Source: Saccoglossus kowalevskii
Lineage: Eukaryota; Hemichordata; Enteropneusta; Harrimaniidae
NCBI RefSeq assembly: GCF_000003605.2
Contig: NW_003133348.1
Coordinates: 374,114-399,560, forward strand
DNA length: 25,447 nt
Direction: 5' to 3'
A program made the position numbers and the translations under genes. This document shows, one piece after another, positions 21,001 to 25,447 of the stretch (within the stretch, counting starts at the first letter, position 1; each line of letters begins with the position of its first letter). The notes beneath the pieces are model-generated. The model saw only the letters and a program-made list of their open reading frames with translations. It did no database searches and was not told the origin of the DNA.

Positions 21001-24000
21001 ATAGAAACTAACACATTAAACTTTGCATACGGTGCTGTATATAAGGTTCATCCCAATATTGCAATATTCATTAAAAATATTTCTGTGCAAGGATTTTATT
21101 CATATTTATAAATGACATGTTTATATTGATAAAAATCACCATTTGCATTGGTGACATATTTAATTTGTATTCGTGAAATTCCAATCTTTATTCCTACTAA
21201 AAATCTCAATTTCTATTCGTAAAACCCTCATTCGTATTCGTTAAACTTCCATTTATATTCTTAGCTATAGCCAACAGATGTAAAAACTGCACGACAGCAA
21301 TATACATAATTTAATGGAGCTATAACAGAGTATAGTTACTATGGGAATATACATCATAATACTGTGCATTAGCTCTCGCAATCGCGTACTTAGTCATTTT
21401 TACAAGGTTCGCCATTTTTGATGTCACGTGATAATTATGTAAACAATGTCTGTCCAGTTTGTGCGAACTTGCACCTCTATACTTAGTCTTTTGATATATA
21501 TAACCTAAATTACTGTTCTGAACGAGACAACAGACAGAGAATGTTTTATTTAAAAACGTCACAAAACCTTCTCGCTACCTTAATGAGCAATGATGCTTCC
21601 TATCATGCACCATGTATTAAAGGGGGACCGCTCAATCCCATGGATTGCACCAAAGAATCATGGGACACTATTGTGTATGTTGTTTACAAAGTTAATCTAT
21701 CTTTTGTTATCCATTGTAATTTTAATCCAGAAAGTAAATTTGTTGTGAGATTAGGCTTAACTGGAAGTGCCCCTTTAAATATAAGTGTGAGTATTGATGT
21801 GTACGATATCACATTACAGGGAATGAAACTACAGTGCACACACGGCAGGATATAATGTAACACGGTAGCAGGATATGGAATTTGGTCTGGGAGCTTTGCA
21901 CGACAAGCAGCATAGCATTATAGCATAGAAACCCGTGTTAAAATTCCGTGTACAGGAGCGCATTATATGATACCGTGCAACGCGATAACATTATTCGAAC
22001 TCTAGTCGGAAAGCCATGTACAATAATCACAATAGCATTATAGAATAGTGACGACAGCGTACTGTCGCGTAATCAAGCACGAAATCGCTACGTTAATGCA
22101 AGTTCATATTTCCTGGTCACATGTCTTATTTTAATGTATTGGTGGTAAACGCTAAAATTCACAAACAAAAGGGCTTCTGACGCCATTTACGTGAAGATGT
22201 TAGTCTATGTCAAGAGAAACTATGTTCTGATTGGCAATTGCGTAATCAACTGTGCAGTTTACTGTAGGTGATATGTTTGGCATAATCTTCGAAACGGACA
22301 ATGCGTTGATTTCACAGCAGTTTCAGAGTTTTATCTCTTCATTATTATAGTTACTGTAATAGTGATGATACACCGGGGACAATTTAATGAAAAATAGTAC
22401 GTGACTGACGTATTTCTGCCCTCAGGTTACTGTGCATTTATTGCACCATACCTAATTGCTATTTGAGCATTAACGAATCACAAATCGCAAACCGTTGTTG
22501 CTTGTTTTGGGTGTTTTGGCTTCGTCTGTCGGCATACATGACAGCGTCGTCGTACAGGCCGGACCCTAAATCCGAGGTGCAACCCTATTCACAAAATGGT
22601 AAAACGGTTTAAATGCTAATACAAACCCACAAGACATAACGAGTCCTAATTGCTGTCAACAGAACCAATAGCACATAATCTTTGCTAGAAGATATTTTGT
22701 TTGGCCAAAGAATTATATTGTATCTTCGACCAGTTTTACTGCCTGGCGTACAGATGTAATATACACTCTCTCCACTTTTACCAGTTTTCGAATAGCGTTT
22801 GAATAGTCCATGGCTTGAAAGAGCGCTCCCGTGTTCATTTGTTACATATGCACATGATTCTACGAATACAAATACGAATATAATTGAAGTTTTTACAAAT
22901 ACAAATACAAATATTTCTATTGTACGCCTTCTATGCTCTCTTATCGCATATTTTACAAATGATTTACGAATACAAATGCAAATTTCACAAAGCTGTGACG
23001 CTTTTGGAAGTTTCGTGAACATAAATATGTCATTTATAATATTAATATGAATTCTTGCACATATGATTAACCATTTGAAATGGAGGGGAATCTTTTCACG
23101 TGTATCCAGAACTTTTTTATTTATACTTTGTTTTCAAAATAGCGATATATGTATTAATACCAAGTTGTATTTTATTTTTAAATCATTTACATTTAAAGCG
23201 CCTATAGCTGTAACTATCGATCTTTTCATTTATTTTTATTGAAAAAAAAACCCTAACAATTCCTGTGTCACCGGTGTCAATTTGTAATGACTATTACCGA
23301 AATGCGGACATTGAACTTACAGCATACAGTATATGCTCTATACTTCTGTTTGTACAATAAATCAGTTGCAGGTTTACAGAGGGCGCCATCTATTGAAATC
23401 CAAAATTTGACAAACGAACCCGTGGGATTACGGTACATGCGTGTGCCCTGGGCGGAATGTCAATTACGTTGCCATCTTGAGAGGCTAAGCCTCTCTCTGA
23501 CGGACTCTCGCTGATGATTTTATGTGCCATATCCCATAATAGTGTGCGTCGGTCTTCATCATTTTTCAAGTTTACGGTCCACACTGCGTGACCGAATTTA
23601 ACAAAATGGCGATGACTCGACCCTTAGTTTTCACCTTGCATTTTTAGTGATATTATATTGGCATTGTGTACTATCACGCGAAATAAGTAATATTTCAGTA
23701 ATATTTTGTCATCAGTATGAAGCTATATTAAAACAAAAACATGTTCTAAATAACAGCTATTGTCGCTTTAAATATATGGTGAACACATTTTTGCCGCCTT
23801 GCAGAATTGTTCCCAGCGAATTTCGCTCACAATTTACCCCAAGACGAGTGGTTCAAGTTGTCCAGAGAAAATATGCGTTACCACAAAAGTCTTTTCCATG
23901 ACAATAAGACACGAATAAACAAACCTGTCGGTGAGAATTTTACTGAAAATTATGGGCTGAGTTGCGGCTTACTAGTATTTGCAGTACAGGCCGAACATAC

Positions 24001-24158
24001 CGAGGTTGCACTCAGCTGGTACTATGAGTGACCTGGGTATAATGAAGTCAGTGCACAAGACAGTGGAGAAGTATAAGTGAGACGTCATTACACGAAATCT
24101 GGTGTTATGAAGTTATAGCCATACGCATCAGCTTACCTTGAGAACTATGACTTGCCAT
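14830..24158 (-). CDS. Amidase copy C, 12 exons, exon 4 frameshifted
   Basis: Diverged paralogue of copies A and B. Exons in coding order: 24137-24158, 20801-20905, 20517-20643, 19872-20043, 19577-19716, 18647-18847, 18236-18310, 17749-17908, 17063-17122, 16795-16895, 15992-16178, 14830-15029. Without the exon 4 deletion the CDS would be 1551 nt, exactly 517 codons, giving a 516-residue enzyme, the usual size for enantioselective-type amidases. Triad positions (intact numbering): K107, S182, S206. Exon 4 lacks one base (near 19956) and has AT in place of the donor GT. All other exons are open with good splice sites, so this is a very young pseudogene, a variant rescued by another donor, or partly a sequence error. 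Exon 1 is less certain than the rest. Confidence 0.8.
15848..15871. repeat. GAC microsatellite
   Basis: Eight near-perfect GAC triplets with one interruption, inside copy C intron 11. Confidence 0.85.
15992..16178 (-). CDS. Copy C exon 11
   Basis: 187 nt, acceptor TTTATAG and donor AATG|GTATGT. It encodes [20 protein letters not shown], then [11 protein letters not shown] and LPPKNASLN. Length matches copy A, which shows the extra base in copy B is the derived state. Confidence 0.93.
16795..16895 (-). CDS. Copy C exon 10
   Basis: 101 nt. Acceptor AAATAG|GACTCAG was chosen over the AG six bases further in, because only this choice keeps the phase and aligns [14 protein letters not shown] with [14 protein letters not shown] of copy A. 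Donor CAAG|GTAAGA. Confidence 0.88.
17063..17122 (-). CDS. Copy C exon 9
   Basis: 60 nt, acceptor TGCCAG and strong donor CATG|GTGAGT. It encodes [20 protein letters not shown]. It aligns without gaps to exon 9 of copies A and B. Confidence 0.82.
17749..17908 (-). CDS. Copy C exon 8
   Basis: 160 nt, acceptor TTCAAG and donor TCAG|GTATGA. It encodes [19 protein letters not shown], then [14 protein letters not shown] and [13 protein letters not shown]. It retains ISIP, which copy B has lost. Confidence 0.93.
18236..18310 (-). CDS. Copy C exon 7
   Basis: 75 nt, acceptor CAACAG and donor CAG|GTACAG. It encodes [18 protein letters not shown] and VPEYTKQ. Confidence 0.92.
18383..18570 (+). repeat. 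Dispersed repeat, copy 2
   Basis: Same element as 5375-5612, same orientation, inserted in copy C intron 6. It contains GGGGCGACGCCCC (18524-18536) and ends in a long C-run. The small plus-strand ORFs across it are by-products of the repeat. Confidence 0.6.
18647..18847 (-). CDS. Copy C exon 6, nucleophile serine
   Basis: 201 nt, phase 0 at both ends. It encodes [31 protein letters not shown] and [27 protein letters not shown] is the form common in bacterial enantioselective amidases. S206 is the nucleophile. Confidence 0.95.
18848..19576 (-). other. Copy C intron 5
   Basis: About 730 bp without a coding signal. It holds a TGACGTCA palindrome (19421-19428) just right of a short hairpin (ACTTTGGG/CCCCAAAGT, about 19398-19420). 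Confidence 0.4.
19577..19716 (-). CDS. Copy C exon 5, cis-serine motif
   Basis: 140 nt, acceptor TATACAG and donor TTG|GTATAA. It encodes [20 protein letters not shown], then [19 protein letters not shown]. The first Gly of the GGSS motif is Ser here, but the cis-serine (S182) is kept. The half encoding NPYDTT...GSAVL is far closer to copy A than the other half. Confidence 0.92.
19872..20043 (-). CDS. Copy C exon 4, catalytic lysine, frameshifted
   Basis: 172 nt against 173 in copy A. The first half ([15 protein letters not shown]107) is almost identical to copy A. At GCC GGG TTC (plus 19951-19962) one base is missing relative to GCC GGT GTA CCT, so the rest of the exon is out of frame. The donor expected after GATGCAG reads ATGAGT, not GTnAGT. 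A GT four bases on (exon end at 19868) gives 176 nt, which returns exon 5 to frame. Confidence 0.85.
20517..20643 (-). CDS. Copy C exon 3
   Basis: 127 nt, acceptor TTTTAG and donor CATG|GTACGT. It encodes [20 protein letters not shown] and ENPHNAW. Confidence 0.92.
20801..20905 (-). CDS. Copy C exon 2
   Basis: 105 nt, acceptor TTTCAG and donor AAAG|GTAAGA. It encodes [25 protein letters not shown] and DDSELEDYK. Same length and phases as copies A and B. Confidence 0.88.
21157..21262. repeat. Degenerate 21-25 bp tandem repeat
   Basis: About four loose units of the form AATTTsTATTCGTdAAAnnCC, in copy C intron 1. Confidence 0.5.
21633..21690 (+). repeat. Short dispersed repeat, second copy
   Basis: Partner of 24432-24480, in the same orientation, in copy C intron 1. 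It overlaps a 104-residue plus-strand ORF, which argues against that ORF being a gene. Confidence 0.4.
22861..22985. repeat. ACAAAT/ACGAAT microsatellite
   Basis: Clusters of ACAAAT and ACGAAT hexamers. Antisense reading gives the FVFVFV runs of a spurious minus-strand ORF. Confidence 0.65.
23478..23494. repeat. GAGAGGC palindrome
   Basis: Perfect 7-bp arms around TAA, within a segment that is extra relative to copy B intron 1. Confidence 0.5.
24137..24158 (-). CDS. Copy C exon 1 (candidate)
   Basis: ATG GCA AGT CAT AGT TCT CAA G followed by GTAAGC; 22 nt, phase 1 as exon 2 needs, encoding MASHSSQ. It lies right of the block homologous to copy B intron 1, as expected from synteny. Not proven, since any phase-1 ATG-donor pair upstream would also fit. 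Confidence 0.5.
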
Positions 24159-24267
24159 ATCTTAGTAGATATGTGCCGTATACGTCGTCAATCAAATCTG
24201 TATTGATCTAAAGACACTATGATTCTAGGCGACCTTTGCCATTAGTTGTAGCACCCTCTGTGTTGAC

Positions 24268-24277
24268 CTATATATAG
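24268..24277 (-). promoter_or_regulatory. TATA box of copy C (candidate)
   Basis: CTATATATAG about 110 bp before the candidate ATG. This would place transcription start near 24240 with an 80-nt 5' UTR. A CAAAGGTCG nuclear-receptor-like half-site lies close to the start (about 24229-24237). Confidence 0.4.
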
Positions 24278-24431
24278 TATGAGGGCGCTATTTGAGTGAT
24301 CAAAAAGATATTAACAATGAGGTACGACTTCTGTGTAAATCATTAGGGACTAACTTGATCTAGTTTAAGGTAAGCATTTTTATTTAGGGTAAGCAATGGA
24401 CAGTTTATTTAAATTTTAAAGCTCGGCTCCG

Positions 24432-24480
24432 CAATCCCAGGGATTGCACCAGTGCGTCATGGGAAACGTAATTTGCATGG
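24432..24480 (+). repeat. Short dispersed repeat with palindromic start
   Basis: CAATCCCAGGGATTGCACC followed by TCATGGGA; a related copy starts at 21633 (CAATCCCATGGATTGCACC ... TCATGGGA). Further similarity is weak (GTTGTTTAC). Probably the end of a repeat family. Confidence 0.4.
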
Positions 24481-24915
24481 TCCGTCCAGTTGTTTACTTG
24501 GTACATTGCTGTTATCATTTCAACCGAAGGTGTTAATTCCGCCGCGTAAGCTAACATCATGCATTACGCTATTATCCGATTTGAAAGGACTTATTGAATC
24601 GCGTTCAACGTTCACTGGGCCCCACAATCTTTTTTAAAGTAGTTTTCTGTGGTTCAACGTGTGCCATAACGTGTCTTGTCGGCTAGGCAATAATGACGTC
24701 ATGCACCGTGAAAAAAGACTCAAACAAATTAAAAAACAAAACAAAATAACTTCGTGATACAGCAGTGGCACGGGCATACCCAGTTGCCCGACGCCAAATA
24801 CTTAGTATACACGAATATATATGCGACTCATACGTTACAAAACACGGACACGCACACCCGTTTTTACGCAATGCTGTCGGTCAACAATCATTTCAGTGCG
24901 GGGATATAGTTCAGG

Positions 24916-24945
24916 CATGGAGGTAAAAAAAGATTTACCTCCATG
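24916..24945. repeat. Perfect 12-bp hairpin
   Basis: CATGGAGGTAAA and TTTACCTCCATG with a 6-nt loop. Function unknown. Confidence 0.7.
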
Positions 24946-25447
24946 GTTCAGGGTACATAATATTTTTTGCGGGATCTTTCAAGTTATTTATTTCGAGACA
25001 CATTTGTACTTTTAAAATTGTCGAGAACGTCATATATTAAATTCGAGAAGCATTCGCATATTCGAATATTGTCGGGGAATTATGTGTTGACGAGCCCCTC
25101 GAGCGAGCCCCGCTATTATCATGACCAGCCAGGCCCGTTACATCCGCCAATAAACTAATCTAGGGCTGTACCCACAGCTTGGTTGGTCTTGTCATCGACA
25201 ATGGGGTGAAAATCATCCATTTTCCCTTCTTAACACTTTCAAGTATTATGTAATGAATATTATATGAATACGTCGATAACAACCAGAACTGATTCAAAAC
25301 TAACATCCAATAAGAAAGCTATTTACAAGAACTCAAGAACAATAGGGACATTTGAATACTAAAACTGGTCTACATCAAAAACCTAAAATACCACCACAAA
25401 GCAGAACTTTTCAAAACTGTGACAAAATTGAAGATGAACAACATTCT

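Larger units (their letters stand above)
20906..24136 (-). other. Copy C intron 1 (3.2 kb)
   Basis: Contains degenerate TATTCGT-type repeats (21157-21262), ACAAAT repeats (22861-22985), a block related to copy B intron 1 (about 23270-23680 against 12150-12300) and a palindrome GAGAGGCTAAGCCTCTC (23478-23494). ORFs of about 100-137 residues here have low-complexity or unrecognisable products and are judged non-coding. Confidence 0.45.
24159..25447. other. DNA upstream of copy C
   Basis: No gene is supported. It holds the candidate promoter, a near-perfect palindrome CAATCCCAGGGATTG (24432-24446), a CRE-like TGACGTCA (24694-24701) and a perfect 12-bp hairpin (24916-24945). The last 500 bp show nothing recognisable. 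Confidence 0.45.

Noticed and set aside
21541..21855. 104-residue plus-strand ORF in copy C intron 1
   Set aside because: It overlaps a dispersed repeat shared with 24432-24480, lacks recognisable motifs and lies inside the intron of an opposing gene.
22609..23022. 137-residue minus-strand ORF
   Set aside because: Its FVFVFV runs come from ACAAAT/ACGAAT microsatellites; no domain or splice support.

Overview
This is animal nuclear DNA, most likely from an invertebrate. It is AT-rich. Its only recognisable coding content is many short exons (10-201 nt) with GT-AG borders, scattered among degenerate repeats and small foldback transposon-like elements. Nothing bacterial, no long ORF, and no rRNA, tRNA or CRISPR array was seen. 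The species cannot be named from the sequence alone.

All exons lie on the minus strand and form three tandem, head-to-tail copies of one gene for an amidase-signature (AS) hydrolase. The type resembles the bacterial/fungal enantioselective amidases (about 510-520 residues, with an N-terminal helical segment before the AS core). I rebuilt the splice structure from protein similarity, splice sites and reading phase. The common plan is 12 exons of (10-22), 105, 127, 173, 140, 201, 75, 160, 60, 101, 187 and about 191-200 nt.

Copy A (625-7051) has exons 1-11 with an intact frame and a complete Lys-cisSer-Ser triad (K103, S178, S202 in my numbering). Its last exon is not in the window. Copy B (7747-12579, with a second possible first exon at 13326-13335) is a recent duplicate of A but a pseudogene: exons 4 and 5, carrying the catalytic Lys and cis-Ser, are gone, and exon 11 has a 1-nt insertion. 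Copy C (14830-24158) is more diverged. It has all 12 exons and would give about 516 residues, but exon 4 has a 1-nt deletion and an AT where the donor GT should be. A GT four bases further on would exactly restore the downstream frame.

The non-coding remainder holds a 396-bp MITE-like element with terminal inverted repeats (8042-8437), a strong foldback (6352-6455), a longer imperfect foldback (about 12938-13070), two copies of a dispersed repeat with GC-rich palindromes (5375-5612 and 18383-18570), a pair of 104-bp direct repeats (7403-7679), a 21-bp tandem repeat (13399-13482) and small microsatellites. The genes do not form a pathway. They are paralogues of one enzyme caught in duplication, decay and probable gene conversion. 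The most notable signals are the array of bacterial-type amidases in an animal genome, the paired lesions in copy C exon 4, and the mosaic A/C similarity in exons 4 and 5.
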